NCBI GenBank assembly: GCA_034336665.1
Contig: JAPFBE010000002.1
Coordinates: 38,915,406 to 38,979,405 of the forward strand
Direction of reading: 5' to 3'
Length of the DNA stretch: 64,000 nucleotides
From: Luscinia megarhynchos
Lineage: Eukaryota; Chordata; Aves; Passeriformes; Turdidae
Made by a program: the position numbers and the translations under genes. The notes beneath the pieces were generated by a model. That model worked only from the letters and a program-made list of their open reading frames with translations, searched no databases and was not told the origin of the DNA. Below, piece by piece: positions 51,801 to 61,743 of the stretch (its first letter is position 1; every line of letters begins with the position of its first letter).

Positions 51801-54800
51801 AAAAGAATAGGGGGGAAAAAAACCTCCACAAACACAGAACAAGTAATAAAAATAACATGGGAAACCATACTTGGTATCATTGTTTTCTTCTTAGTGCTTC
51901 TACTCCTGAGTTTGCTCCCCTCTTACAAATTACTATTCCATAGCAAAAACATTATAAAGTCAAGGAAGGCAAAAGATCCAACATGCCCAGCCCTCACTTG
52001 GAAGTTTCTTTTACATTAGGCCCAAATGACAGAATTTAGGTTACTTCAGGCCAAGGAATGAATAAGATAATTCCAGAATTCCCAGGCTCTTTTCTGAGGA
52101 CATGCTGCAAGCAGGGTTTTATTTATAACGCATGAAATTAAGCGAGCAGACAGATTTTTCTTCAGGCAGTGCGACAGCAAACATCAGACTACACTCATGT
52201 CATTTGTATCTGAAAACTGTACAGGCAAGATGTGAGAACTGGAAGCTTTACCGTTACAACCTTCCCAAAAGCAAGCTATTGCAATGTTACTAAGCTCCAG
52301 AGGAACACAAGGTGAGCTGTCTTACAAATGATCAGCACTACACCCCTGTGTAAAGAAAAATTACTGTGGTACGCTGAAAGACAGAGGCAACTGAAATCCT
52401 AGCTTCCTATGGATTTGTCCTGCCTGTTCAATTAGCCTATTAGGGTGGCTATATTAAGCCTTACTTCCTTAGACATTGAAATAAAAAGCTGACAGAGTTC
52501 TTGTTTTAATATTAAACAGCAACTGAAGATCCTGTGAGATACCAGTTACCAGGCTGTTAGTGGTTAAGTCCAACAATTTAAGTGAACTTGAAACCCTCAG
52601 TCATCAGAAAAAAGCTGAAAATTCACACCAAAAGAAGACTAACTCTGTACTCTCTTCTCAGCCACTTCTCAAAACAGAGCACAAGGCTACACAGACCTTT
52701 ACTCTCATCATATATTTTCATGTTCAGTAAACACACAAATCTGAAAATTCAAAGGCTGTACCAACTCAATCTGTGCAAGAAAGTCAGGAGCAAGGCCAAA
52801 GATCTTGAAAGAGAAGCTGAGAAACACACCAAATTGGCAGCCAAAATGAGACTGTGGTCAGAAGTCAAGTTGAAACACAGGGAGACAGTACCTAAGGTAG
52901 TGTGTGATGCAAGGAATAGGCAGGACTAGGGCAAGGTCAGGCCAGAAGTGAATGGATAAAATGCTTCAGACAGCTGGCATACTGAGAAACTAAAGGAAAC
53001 AAGTAGAACTCTGCAACATGTTCAATAAACAGAACATAATCATATCCTTCTCTGCTCAGCAATTTAATGGCTGATTGGCTGTAACCAGGTAGTGAAGACC
53101 ACAGCTCAAGTGTTCAGATATTCTGAAAAATATGCTTGCCTAGCTCCTCTTGCCCCATTAAAACGACCCTCGAATTATTAAATCTAGTGGGCAATGACAG
53201 ACAATCCATCAATTCACAAAATTATTCCAGCTTTTTATCTAGCAGTGTCAGTCATATTTCATGCAGTGACTCTCATCCCCAATTTCAGATCATAAAAGAA
53301 GTCCTGAGGACAGTTGACATGCTACATTCTACCTTCTTAGGCAGGTGCCTGCAATTTAAATAGTGCTGCCAGTAAATCATTAAAACCTCTGACTCTTAGG
53401 GCAGCCAGAGTGCCAGAAACTCTAACCAACTGAAAGTTGTTCAAAACAGCCTCTTTAAAGAGAGCCTGCAAAAACTCAGTATTGCTTTAATTAATAGCAG
53501 GGTGGCAGCACCAACTGATTTCAGAATCATAACTCCCATGCAATCAATTTCAGCACCAGCTCAATGCATAAGCAAAACCCTTTTTTTTTTCCTGCTAAGC
53601 TGAACACATACAGTTGGTGTCTTTAAGATTCTTAGGACAACAGCAGGGAAAACATTATTTCCCTGCTCTCTTTGCAGGCAAGTATGTATGAGGAAATCTT
53701 GTTTCAATTCAAGACACAAAGTGCTGTATAAGACACAACAGCAGAAAGTATTGTAGCAAACCATTCATACTGGCAACATCACCACTGGTTCTACAAGGCA
53801 CCGGAGAACACAAAAAGCTATGGAACACAGCCATGGCACTACACACAATTTTTCTAAAATGTATCCATACATTTTTGAGTGGGCAGTTACATTCTCACCA
53901 CTGTAGAGTCAGCAACTAACAAAGCGACAGCTGCAAAAGTAGAGACTGCTGAATTTGAAGCTTTCACTTGGCCTCTCCCCTAAACAACACAAAACCACAT
54001 CACTACATTCGTCTGACACTCTAAGGGAATTCTACAGAGGCAGCACAACCAACTCTGCTTGCCTTTAACAAGGAGGTAAGCTGTACAAGTAGCCTGCAGT
54101 GGGATATCCATTTACAGTATTTACTCCACAGCTTTTTTTCTAGTATGAGAAAAATAACAGCAGTCCCCATAATGTGCATTCTGTATTTAGGGGTACAAAA
54201 CCCATGAAGGATAAAAGCTGAAAAGTGCTATCTTGGGCTTAATTTTCAAGAGCTGCCTTACTCAAACATACATGATTACGAGGTTCTGAACTCAAAACTT
54301 TTCTAATGAGGTAACATCTAGTATGAAAACTGCTCTTTACTGCAATAAGAAATACTGCAAAGAAATCGGCAATATGCTCAAAAGTCTTCTGAAAGTTATA
54401 AGGGAAGTAAACCATTAAGGTTCTAGATTACAGTTACTTCCTGTGTATATGGACACAGAGACCTTAAAAATGGAAAAACTCAAGAATATACACAAACCAA
54501 ATACACAAAGCTGTATCAATGCACAAAACTCAATTCAACCAAAATTAGGATCTTTTGCACTTGGAATTACATTGTTCTTACAGAAGTTTTGTTATAGTCA
54601 CGATACTCTGTAAGAGCTGGTGGTAGTATCTTACTATATATACACTTCTATAAAATAGATATACTTATTTGACTCAAGTCTGAATCAACTACTGAAGATA
54701 AATATATGTCAAGAACAACTTCTCTAAGTTTGACTAAATGCTTACTAGATGGACCACCTGACTGAAAGCATGCCAAGTATTCATGGGATAGAGGCAGTAT

Positions 54801-57800
54801 GAATGGGAAAGTTCTCCTCCCTACTTCCAAAGAGAAAGGAAGGAAACAATGCAGCCGATAGGACAAAGAAAGGTCAGTGGCGGGAAGTAAATAATTGGTG
54901 TCCTCTTTAGCTGTAACAGAAGTAAATGCTATGGTATTTGGGTTGGTCTTTCAAAATGTGACCTATTTCCTTTAAGGACTTCTTGAGGGACAAAGACTCT
55001 TTTCTATCTCAGAGATTGCCATTTGCTCTCACACCTGCAATACCTGTATGAAGACATTGTTTTACGTTTTTGCATTCTGCTGCCAATCTAAAAAGTATTT
55101 AAGGCAGGCAGAATTGCTAGTTCAAAGGTTTCCTATATACTACAGTTTGTAACTTCAATAAATGATACTAACTAGTGATGGCAGTTTAATCATTCCAGCA
55201 GCAGTTTAAATGAGAAGTAATTTTTACAGAGTTTTCCAGGACTCCAAGCCAAATGATAAACATACATGTAATACAGGTGACAATACAAGTATTTTAAGTC
55301 TCTCAGAGAGCTTTTGTGAGACTGAAATCTTGCAGGACCATCTGGGTGCCCACAGTCTGAAGGAAACACTGAATTTTGAAACAGCGGGTTTTAAAGCAGA
55401 AGATGAAATGGATAAGCTTGGCAACAACTTCAAGATGCTCCTCAGAAACAGGGAACTCGTGTACTCAAGGCAGGCTGCAATGCTGACATAGCATAGAATG
55501 TTAGCATTCATCCTGGTGACCTCAGTGTTTAAGTCCGTGATTTCCAGCGTATAAAATAAGAAATCTGTAATGCCTTCACCTGAGAACAGGTCTTTCATAA
55601 GGAGTTTACAGACTGTTTCAGTGAATCTCAGAAGCATTTAAATGCGAGATTCTCACAGAAGAACTACAAGTCTGCCACATTTCTCTTCTTCTGTGCTGTG
55701 GAATAGGTGAGGGGGCACTTAGGATGCAGGACTAAAGGATTAGGTTGCACAACAGAGCTGGTGAGTAATTTGGCATCTTTTAAGTTTTGAGATGAAAACA
55801 CACCCAGCTACCCAAGCATAAACACTTTCCCCTGAATTACTTCTCCTCATCTTTTAGCCATGATGCTTGGGAAAGGCCCATAATGCACTTTCAAAAAATG
55901 AGGTTGAACAAAAATTCACACGTTCACTAGATGCAGAAAAAAATCTAAAACAGAATTGATAGTTTTATAGCACTATATGATTCTCCCTTTGACTGTAGGT
56001 CTGCTGCGTTCTGCCAAACGCAAATTACCTCTTTCCCCTTTGTAAACTTAAGGTAACATATTCTGTACGTTTCACAGGAACCAATTCCCTCTCCTTCCTT
56101 TTAAGAGAGCGGTGTTAGAGATGTTGAGAAGTTGCCTAAAGTTTAAATTAACTTTTCACTTTTAGTTACTAAAAGTTGAGACCACTGAAAATGTTCAAAT
56201 CATAAAAGTGGTCCCAAGTCCCCATCAATTCATATCTACTTATAAATCCCTTTTCTTTCTTACTAAAGCATTTCTGCAGCAGGACCAATCATTTCAGCAA
56301 CGAAAAACCACTTTTATCCAGGGTGCTTCAACAGTCAAAAATAAGACAGGAAAGTGTAACTATCCAGAATTTATGCACGAACCTTGTCCTGACTTGAAGT
56401 GGGATTCAGTAGACAAAACAGTAAAGTCTAAGGATCTGTACTGATAAATGGATCTGAATTCTTCAGACCATGTAAGGTATAACAGACTCTACAAGTCATT
56501 TTCCCACCTAAGTGGTCCAGCAAAGTTCACATCTCCAAAACCCTGGAAAGTCATTGTATGGAAACATACATCTTCCTTCAGCAACAGGACAGATTCCATC
56601 TGTTTGGCATTCTCTGCTTTTCAGATACTGATTTTTTTTATGATCATTGAAATAGTTTATATTTGGGCAAGCAGTTCCTCCCCAGAGTTTGTTAACCTTG
56701 TGTGTGTGCCAAATGGATTATTTTTGTCACTACTGAGCACTGACTGAAGAGTTCATAACTCTTCTCCCAGAACCAAAGAGCATTTTAAAATCTGGTTTTC
56801 TTTGCTTTCCTACAAAGGATGAAGATACCTGTAAGAGTCACAAGACGTAAGTCTGCTTCTGAAATTGGACTTTGCAAATGAGGAGAGCTGCCTTCAAGTT
56901 AGAAGGCAATAAAATCCTCACACACAAACACAGTTGTGGAGTACTTTCAATCCTATCAAGAATAGGCTTTTAATCATCTGGACTTTCAAGTGGATCAGAA
57001 GCTTAATATTCCACGACTGGCAAACTAAGGATACAATAACATAGGCAGATGCTCCAGAAACCTATTAAAATACTTGCAGAACCAATCTTTGTAATCATTT
57101 AGCAAGCAGATAATTTTGTGCATGCTAAAACACCTGATCCCTCTGGTATACAATGTACAATGTCTCAATAAACACTGCCATTAAGAAGCCAATTTATTTG
57201 TACCATATTTTAATAATCTGGATGAGGACGTACTCTTCACTCAAAGTCCTCATCCTTGGAGATTATATTTCCTCTCCCACTTCATTTTTTACATGTTTAA
57301 GTCTGCTCAGATAGTTAAATGAATATACTTTATTCAAAGCATCCCAGAAGATTCAGAATAACTGTTAACAAGACTCAAGAGATAACAAAGTTAGGATTAT
57401 CAGTGACTGGCTCCAAAACCTTACCGAACATGGCATACCAAGCTTGCAAGACTTACAAAACTGATGAACACAACACAATTCTGACCTCTGGGATAAATTC
57501 TGGATGAATGTCTAGAGTGTTGACAATTCACCAGGCAATCCAATAAAAACATGAGCACATTATCACATAAGCATAAGAGAAATATCACTGGTCCAATAAC
57601 ATGAAATGGATTTTTTTATGTGTGCGCATGTAGAGAGATGTAAATAACATTTGGATTAAAATACTGGATCAAAGGTGAGGATAGTCAGCACTATCTGCTT
57701 CACAGAAACCTTCTCTCAAAGCAGTAGAAGAGATCAATATAGTTATTGGTACCTGTCTGTTAAGGCCCATTTACTTAAATAACAAACTGCTTTAATTAAT

Positions 57801-60800
57801 GTTGCTCATATAAAAGTCCACCCCTAAAAACAAAAATGGTTTTTGAACTCTCAGCCCCAGTTACGACCTTTGGTATGCCTCACTTCTGTGGCATTTTTGT
57901 GAACCCTTCACAAGTGACTACATAACTTTTGTGGCTTCACAGCATAAAGCAAATGCAACTATACAAGACAAAACATTCATTTATTTGACTGCACTGTACA
58001 TTCCAGTAATATCCATCAAATCACTACATGTTCTCTTTTTCTGTAACTGGTTTTACTTACGAACTAAATGAAGTGAATAATTTTTAAAATGCATTGTAGA
58101 AAGTCTAGACTTTCAATGAACTACTGTAAAAGTCACCTCAAATTAAATTAGATATATAGAAAATAGTTTGATCTACTTGATACACATTATTTGTGTTACA
58201 TTCAGGGGAACTACAATCTCCATATCCCTACAGATTCTCCCAGCTCCCACTGAATCTACTACGTGGGCTACTTAAGCAGCCATTACAGCATTGTCAAATG
58301 CCATTCTGCCATTTCATCACATTGCAGTAGCACAACATGGGCTACAGTTACCTCATGTAATTTGGGTCCTCCAGACAGACCACCCTCAAGTCAAAGGGAG
58401 CTCCACACAGACTATTTTTATTTTGCTGAGTCAGCAATGACTAAACAGTCAACTGAGGCACCCGAGAAAGAAGATAAATCAGCCCCTGCTTCTACATCTG
58501 GACTGCTCCTACGGCCCAAGTTGGCCTGGAAACACCTATGCTGTACAGGACTGCCAACATACAGTCTCACAAGAGTATCCTCTTTCAGTACTGAACAAGG
58601 GAGTTCAATTTCTTTTTGTTTTCACACTATGCTTGTTTGCATACTCTTGTTTTCAAAAACACATGCCTGAATGTGAGCTTATCCTTTTTGTTCAAAGTAT
58701 CTATTAATTTTTACATGGATTTTTCACTGCCACAAATTTCTAAACACCATTAGTAAGATATTCAATGGAATTAAGATACAACTACAGACCTGGCCTGACC
58801 TCATACAGTCAGGCCTTCATATGACAAGATTCCTTAAATGAAAATTCCATATCTAACCACTCACTCTTTGTGGCCCTTTCTTAGCTTCTGGTTTTGAATA
58901 AAAACAATTAAAACACATTGCCTAATTAAATTTTAGAAGGATGTCAGAACCAACAGTCTGATTCCGCTTAGCTGCAAAGGAACTCAAAGCTTTTGTTTAG
59001 ACTTTTAAATTTAAGAGTCCTACCCATGGTCAAAGTAAAATCTTTTGTCACTTTTGTATTATTCATAAAATTCTACACAAGGGGACACAGGAATATTCTC
59101 TGAACTTTGCTGGTTCTAGACACAAGATGATGGGTTTCTTCAAAATGCTTCTACACAGACTCTGGTTAGAAGTCTACAAGCCCAAAAGCTTACACAATAT
59201 TTTGCCTGTCACAACTGCACCAAAAAATCACAGGTGTCTCAAACACTTGTGAGAACTTACAGGAATAATTCCAAAGATAGTATTCAACCATTACTGACCC
59301 AAGCATCTGTTTTTCTCATGACTAAATCCAAGTGCACAACAATCTGCTCTTGTGCTCATTTCTCACACTCTGCCTGAAACTAACTTACTGATGTGTGAAG
59401 GATCAGCAGCACTCCCTCAAGGCAGGGCAGCATTCAGAGCAGACCACATTCCTAAAACACATTTCTGGCAGGGCACCCCAACTCACGCCGTCTTTCACGT
59501 AGACTTTCTTCCTAGCATCACCTTTGCTTCCATAGCCCCATCCTAATTTGCTTTTCCACCTGGCAGATCTTAAAATTTTACAAGTTGACTGCAAATTAAA
59601 CCATGTAGGATTGCTTTGACTTCATATGAGGATTCAGCTTTGGGGAAAGTGGAAAAAGAACATTCCCCTCCCTCTCTTGCGCCAATTTTTTCTATTGACA
59701 TTAAGAGTAGACCAGTAAAAAAAAAAAAATTTCACCATATATTAGAGCAAAATTTCCTTTATGTTTCAGTCCCTCTCACACACACACTCACTCAGTGAGC
59801 TTCTTAAGCAATACTTTTTAATCGTTCTTGAAAAATGAAGTATCTACCAACTTACTTCCCCAAACAGGAATATCTTTGCTTTCTGCTTTCATCACAATGG
59901 AGGCGAAGGTCATAGTTACTGGAATGGCATCAAAGTAGGAAGAATGGGGAGCCACTGTTAATATTGCTGCTTCTGCTGGCAATGCCCGTCTGCCTTTGAC
60001 ATTTATCCAGTGGAATCCACCAGCAAGCCACATCATTCTCATTATTGCTTTCAGCAAAATATCCACTATCCTGTAAAGAGATGGGAAAGCAGTTATGTTG
60101 CCACAGGAACACCTTAAAATAATGAAATGAAAAATTACATGCACGACAAAAGTTCAGATAGGATATGATGCTTAAAACATAGCTAGAACACTGCACACAC
60201 TTCGTTCTTCTCTTTCTCAGCTGATTTAAAACCACTTTCAAGGTAATACGCTGTTCAACTTCATTTTATACCTGAATACTAATTCACTCTAGTCTCCAAG
60301 ATTGGCATTAAGTTCATAATTTATTTTAATTCAGACTATGACTTTTAAGTTTCTTCTACACAATGCCTAACAAGGTTTTCTAGTAACACCTAAAAAAGCT
60401 CTAAAAAATTGAGTCCTAAAATATGCTATTAGGATATTACCAGAACTCACCCTGATTCTTGGTTTCAAGTTTACCCAAACAAAATGGAACAAATGCAGGG
60501 CAGAAATTCTCAAATATAGGAAGCCTATAGAATACGTATAAGAGCTCTGAAAATATTTTATTTTCTTCATTTTCCCCATCTTCTCCTAAAGTGATTTGGA
60601 TTTTGTTTCTTGTGGATTTTTTTTTTTTTTGTGGGGTGAAAAGGTTGGGTTTTTTTTTTGGTGGAGTTTTGTTTGTCAGCCTTTTTAAACTGTCTGACAG
60701 TCACAAAAAGAGAAATTTTGAATAAAGTACAAAAATTGAACACCACACATTGTAACACTTATAGGGATTGGAGGAAGGAAAGCAGGGTAACACTGAAAAC

Positions 60801-61743
60801 TGCATTAAATAGGGAAGAGAGAAGCTAAAAAGATTCAAAATAACTGTATGCAAGACTGAAGGCAGCCAATTATTCCATTAGTTATTGCATTGATATTGCT
60901 CCAAATGAAATGTAAAGTGATATGCCTCTGTGGTTCTCAACCTCCTTCCCTCCTGTGATGCAAAACACAATCAGCATCCTTCATGGTAGTGCCAGCTCCT
61001 AATAAGTTGTTTGTATAAGAGGTGATACACCCTCCATTCCTGCTCCTCAAATAGCAGTTTTCATGGATGGGAGGACACTGTCTTATATTCTACCTTAATT
61101 GGCATTGCAATATCAAAGCAACCACAGACTTTTAATAAGCATCAAAGTATAGGGCAAGCCCTCAGGGAATCAACACAGGTTTTGTCAGTTCATCACAGGG
61201 TAGAAGACAATGGGGTGAAGCAGTTTACAACAAAAATTTAGAATATGAAATCTGGGTACATTCCACAAAGTCAATTTTCACAATCAGAAGTTGACATTAC
61301 AGGAATCAATGCAATTGAAGATGCCACAACAAAGCTTTACACTACATCCTCAATAAAGATAAGAAGCCAGAGTTTACCAGTGCAATTCTTGGGTCACCTG
61401 GCAAATCAAAGAGTTGAGGCATTTCTAGTCTCCCAGCTGAGGAAAATGTTTCATTATATATATATATATATTTTATTTTATTTTTTTTTAAGAGAAAAGT
61501 CAATCTCTGAGACAGGTAAAAGGTATTTCCCATCTCCTCTATTTCAAACTGCTGAACTATATAATGATTCTCTTAGTATTTCACCACATCAGTGACTCAC
61601 TTTCGCCACCAGGAGAGGGGCTTTTCAAGCTCTTGCTCGTCAGATCCCATTGAAGCAATGAACGCAAAAGGCCAGGCCAGCAACATCATAAAAGCAGCAA
61701 AAAAGAGTCGGATAGGAAACAGAGTCAAGGTCATGAAGGCAAT
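9703..61743 (-). CDS. LPCAT1: LPCAT1, lysophosphatidylcholine acyltransferase 1 (coding exons 2-14; exon 1 outside window)
   Basis: Spliced minus-strand gene: complement(join 9703-9887, 14057-14195, 18073-18171, 19058-19211, 24709-24834, 35362-35444, 38975-39029, 41531-41565, 46310-46368, 48735-48795, 50188-50300, 59856-60070, 61601-61743)). Seen: 1467 nt, 488 residues plus TAA, all junctions in phase and GT-AG. Residue numbers in these entries count from the first exon 2 codon; add about 45 for human numbering. Order: hydrophobic membrane segment (about 4-33), HX4D catalytic motif H90/D95, EGTC motif 163-166, EF-hand-like loops 347-358 and 418-429, C-terminal KKLN. Family knowledge: LPCAT1 is an ER and lipid-droplet enzyme that moves an acyl group from acyl-CoA onto lysophosphatidylcholine (Lands cycle, lung surfactant lipid), with reported lyso-PAF activity. 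Sequence around the catalytic histidine ([15 protein letters not shown]) fits LPCAT1 and not LPCAT2. The start codon and about 45 N-terminal residues are missing because the window ends. Confidence 0.97.
9888..14056 (-). other. LPCAT1: LPCAT1 intron 13 (4169 bp)
   Basis: GT-AG intron between exons 13 and 14. No exon-like or repeat-family sequence recognised. A purine-rich tract lies at about 13145-13290. ORFs up to 103 codons show no family resemblance. Confidence 0.9.
13145..13290. repeat. Purine-rich tract
   Basis: About 145 bp in which the plus strand is mostly A and G with many GGAAAG and GGAAG units. The LPCAT1 pre-mRNA would carry the complementary pyrimidine-rich strand, with no AG acceptor known to be used there. 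Confidence 0.7.
14057..14195 (-). CDS. LPCAT1: LPCAT1 coding exon 13 (EF-hand 2)
   Basis: 139 nt, acceptor GATCCATAG, donor GTAAGT, entry in phase 0, exit one base into D428. It encodes residues 382-427, from [20 protein letters not shown] to [14 protein letters not shown]. The start of the exon is one residue shorter than human. The second EF-hand loop (418-429, shared with exon 14) has Lys at position 5 and looks degenerate, as in human LPCAT1. Confidence 0.95.
15299..16150 (-). pseudogene. Decayed CR1 ORF2 fragment (283-codon open frame)
   Basis: This is the longest open frame in the window. It begins at a Met within CR1 sequence and runs past the end of the element into unique intron DNA. 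Only separate blocks match the CR1 reverse transcriptase; the parts between them and the C-terminal 100 or so residues are out of frame or not CR1. It is not a gene. Confidence 0.88.
15478..16260 (-). mobile_element. CR1 LINE fragment, 5'-truncated, with reverse-transcriptase C-terminal relic
   Basis: On the minus strand the sequence encodes the C-terminal part of CR1 ORF2: [28 protein letters not shown], then [11 protein letters not shown] and LFSVVPSDR. This is followed by a CR1-type 3' region ending near GGGTTTGGACTA at about 15478. The middle is read in a shifted frame ([15 protein letters not shown] where intact copies read ALVA-type residues), so at least two frameshifting changes are present, and the end of the coding region is also out of frame. 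Dead copy. The 5' limit near 16260 is approximate. Sense orientation is the same as LPCAT1. Confidence 0.93.
16491..16504. repeat. Poly(T) run
   Basis: 14 T on the plus strand in intron 12, a few hundred bases beyond the CR1 fragment. Confidence 0.9.
18073..18171 (-). CDS. LPCAT1: LPCAT1 coding exon 12 (EF-hand 1)
   Basis: 99 nt, acceptor CTTCACAG, donor GTAAGC, phase 0 at both ends, so its skipping would keep the frame. It encodes residues 349-381: [20 protein letters not shown], then the [13 protein letters not shown] helix. With D347-E348 from exon 11 the 12-residue loop has Asp at positions 1, 5 and 9, Gly at 6 and Glu at 12, but Lys at position 3. Confidence 0.96.
18172..19057 (-). other. 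LPCAT1: LPCAT1 intron 11 (886 bp)
   Basis: The shortest intron in the window, GT-AG, splitting EF-hand loop 1 between its second and third residues. Nothing else recognised. Confidence 0.92.
19058..19211 (-). CDS. LPCAT1: LPCAT1 coding exon 11
   Basis: 154 nt, acceptor ATATATAG, donor GTAAGA. It completes G297 and encodes residues 298-348, ending MFALFDE in phase 0, so the first two positions of EF-hand loop 1 (D347, E348) are here. The middle is lysine-rich ([14 protein letters not shown]) and is among the parts most diverged from human LPCAT1 (RMKGGEKIGIAEF), but length is conserved. Confidence 0.95.
19212..24708 (-). other. LPCAT1: LPCAT1 intron 10 (5497 bp)
   Basis: GT-AG intron. It holds a 105-bp A/C-only tract at 19943-20047 and a short CAA/poly(A) stretch near 20758-20782. 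The rest is unique sequence with no recognisable family. Confidence 0.9.
19943..20047. repeat. A/C-only low-complexity tract, 105 bp
   Basis: Every plus-strand base is A or C except a T at 20005. Units such as CAAAA, CCAAA and ACCCC recur without a fixed period. The LPCAT1 pre-mRNA carries the U/G complement. Confidence 0.95.
24709..24834 (-). CDS. LPCAT1: LPCAT1 coding exon 10
   Basis: 126 nt, non-preferred acceptor ending TTCAAG, donor GTGAGC. It completes E255, encodes residues 256-296 and exits two bases into G297. Recognisable text: [20 protein letters not shown] and [18 protein letters not shown]. It links the acyltransferase domain to the EF-hand region. Confidence 0.96.
29902..30300 (-). 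mobile_element. CR1 LINE 3' fragment
   Basis: The plus strand is the antisense of the CR1 3' region: ATTAAGTCCAACC near 29932, then CACCTCCCTGGGCAGCCCAT, TTCTTCCTGATGTTCAACCT, AACCTCCTTTCAGGCAGTTA and TCTCCAGGCTAAGCAGCCCC in the canonical order. Sense strand is minus, as for LPCAT1. It is 5'-truncated near 30300, and the terminal 8-bp repeat is worn or absent. Confidence 0.93.
33119..33130. repeat. Short (TA)n repeat
   Basis: Six perfect TA units in intron 9. Confidence 0.85.
35099..35130. repeat. A/C-only low-complexity tract
   Basis: 32 bp of only A and C on the plus strand, continued by a C-rich stretch to about 35142. It is about 230 bp from the donor of exon 9. Confidence 0.85.
35362..35444 (-). 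CDS. LPCAT1: LPCAT1 coding exon 9
   Basis: 83 nt, acceptor GTATGCAG, donor GTAAGT, entry in phase 0, exit two bases into E255. It encodes residues 228-254, including [15 protein letters not shown] and NNVRRVMA. This is the end of the catalytic region. It lies next to the largest intron in the window (10.5 kb, intron 9). Confidence 0.96.
35445..38974 (-). other. LPCAT1: LPCAT1 intron 8 (3530 bp)
   Basis: GT-AG intron of unique AT-rich sequence. No repeat family, RNA gene or exon-like sequence recognised. Confidence 0.9.
38975..39029 (-). CDS. LPCAT1: LPCAT1 coding exon 8
   Basis: 55 nt, acceptor CCTTCTAG, donor GTCAGT. One base completes A209, followed by residues 210-227, [18 protein letters not shown], exiting in phase 0. 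It matches the human segment [18 protein letters not shown] with two substitutions (L to F, Q to S). Confidence 0.96.
39030..41530 (-). other. LPCAT1: LPCAT1 intron 7 (2501 bp)
   Basis: GT-AG intron between exon 8 and the 35-nt exon 7. It contains a 17-bp A run at 39756-39772 and otherwise nothing recognised. Confidence 0.9.
39756..39772. repeat. Poly(A) run
   Basis: 17 A on the plus strand; no retrotransposon body or target-site duplication recognised next to it. Confidence 0.9.
41531..41565 (-). CDS. LPCAT1: LPCAT1 coding exon 7 (35-nt exon)
   Basis: Only 35 nt, acceptor TTTCTTAG, donor GTAAGT. It encodes residues 198-208 ([11 protein letters not shown]) and two bases of A209. All 11 residues are identical to the human LPCAT1 segment, and both junction phases agree with exons 6 and 8, so it is real despite its size. 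Confidence 0.95.
43131..43266 (-). mobile_element. CR1 LINE 3'-terminal fragment
   Basis: The plus strand reads CTTGGTTGGAAGGGACCTTT, then ATTCCAACTCCCCTGCAACG, AGCAGGGACATCTTCAATTA and CATCCAACTTGACCTTCAAT. This is the antisense of the CR1 3' end. The start (CATAAAATGATACAATAG) resembles the worn terminal repeat of the family. Only about 135 bp remain. Sense strand is minus. Confidence 0.92.
44424..44600. mobile_element. LTR-like bird interspersed repeat fragment
   Basis: It begins TGTGATTTAATCCCAGCTGG, followed by AACTAAGTGCCACATAGCTC, a GCTCACTCCTCCCC block, GAGAATTGGGAAGAAAAGGT and GGTTGAGATAAGAATA. This resembles an abundant bird repeat I associate with endogenous-retrovirus LTRs. I cannot name the subfamily; strand and 3' limit are uncertain. 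No retroviral coding sequence is present. Confidence 0.5.
44922..44945. repeat. Perfect 24-bp AT-rich palindrome
   Basis: The 24 bases are identical to their reverse complement (core ATCAAAATTTTGAT). Pairing can extend by four more base pairs (ATGT with ACAT) beyond a single bulged A on the left. Confidence 0.95.
46310..46368 (-). CDS. LPCAT1: LPCAT1 coding exon 6
   Basis: 59 nt, acceptor CCTTCTAG, donor GTAAGT. It completes G178 and encodes residues 179-197, [19 protein letters not shown]. This is acyltransferase motif IV, with the proline-rich PGVPVQPV core that is almost invariant in LPCAT1 and LPCAT2. It exits in phase 0. Confidence 0.97.
46369..48734 (-). other. LPCAT1: LPCAT1 intron 5 (2366 bp)
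   Basis: GT-AG intron. The plus strand is purine-rich at about 47515-47775 and A-rich with C and G runs at about 48435-48500. No repeat family recognised. Confidence 0.9.
48735..48795 (-). CDS. LPCAT1: LPCAT1 coding exon 5 (EGTC motif)
   Basis: 61 nt, non-preferred acceptor ending CAAG, donor GTAGGT, entry in phase 0, exit one base into G178. It encodes residues 158-177, [21 protein letters not shown]163 to C166 form the EGTC motif (human 208-211), motif III of the acyltransferase fold. Both flanking exons fit the phase exactly. Confidence 0.97.
48923..48937. repeat. Poly(A) run
   Basis: 15 A on the plus strand, a U run in the LPCAT1 pre-mRNA about 130 nt upstream of the exon 5 acceptor. 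Confidence 0.9.
49259..49274. repeat. Poly(A) run
   Basis: 16 A on the plus strand, followed by a short A-rich extension; no element body recognised beside it. Confidence 0.9.
49717..49733. repeat. Poly(A) run
   Basis: 17 A on the plus strand; third such run within 811 bp. Confidence 0.9.
50188..50300 (-). CDS. LPCAT1: LPCAT1 coding exon 4
   Basis: 113 nt, acceptor CCACTTCAG, donor GTACTG (a weaker donor than most here), exit in phase 0. It completes T120 and encodes residues 121-157, including [20 protein letters not shown] and SNGKWPQ. In the glycerolipid acyltransferase family the arginine-containing segment here is motif II, linked to substrate binding. It sits 9.6 kb downstream of exon 3 in the gene and 1.4 kb upstream of exon 5. 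Confidence 0.97.
50301..59855 (-). other. LPCAT1: LPCAT1 intron 3 (9555 bp)
   Basis: GT-AG intron. It contains an A-rich tract with C and G runs at about 51748-51845, a short CA stretch near 59777-59789 and a 13-bp A run near 59717. No transposon family, RNA gene or additional exon recognised. Confidence 0.9.
51748..51845. repeat. A/C-rich low-complexity tract
   Basis: Mostly A and C on the plus strand with a G run near 51810; similar in character to the tract at 19943-20047 but less pure. Confidence 0.8.
59856..60070 (-). CDS. LPCAT1: LPCAT1 coding exon 3 (HX4D catalytic motif)
   Basis: 215 nt, acceptor TCTTTACAG, donor GTAAGT, entry with one base completing K48 and exit one base into T120. 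It encodes residues 49-119. This is the most diagnostic exon: [14 protein letters not shown] leads into [15 protein letters not shown], where H90 and D95 form the HX4D acyltransferase motif I (human H135/D140). If the donor were not used, the frame would run on for about a dozen residues and stop near 59818. Confidence 0.98.
60597..60680. repeat. T/G-rich low-complexity tract
   Basis: Runs of T interrupted by GTGG and GGG units on the plus strand, that is, the A/C type in the opposite orientation to the other tracts in this window. Confidence 0.9.
61455..61490. repeat. (TA)n microsatellite followed by T-rich run
   Basis: Eight perfect TA units (61455-61470) followed by TTTTATTTTATTTTTTTTTA, about 110 bp from the exon 2 donor. 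Confidence 0.92.
61601..61743 (-). CDS. LPCAT1: LPCAT1 coding exon 2 (membrane segment)
   Basis: 143 nt, starting in phase 0 after a TTTTGCAG acceptor and ending with two bases of a Lys codon before a GTGAGT donor. It encodes residues 1-47 and most of K48. A long hydrophobic run ([19 protein letters not shown], then PFAFIA) matches the N-terminal membrane segment of LPCAT1. The polar stretch after it contains [15 protein letters not shown], ahead of the catalytic domain. The phase agrees with the human exon 1/2 boundary after QKAQ, so a preceding coding exon is required outside the window. Confidence 0.95.

Larger units (their letters stand above)
60071..61600 (-). other. LPCAT1: LPCAT1 intron 2 (1530 bp)
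   Basis: GT-AG intron. It holds a T/G-rich tract at 60597-60680 and a TA microsatellite with T-run at 61455-61490. Confidence 0.92.

Noticed and set aside
59818..60144. 108-codon minus-strand open frame taken as a separate gene.
   Set aside because: It is LPCAT1 exon 3 read through both splice sites; its ends are intron.
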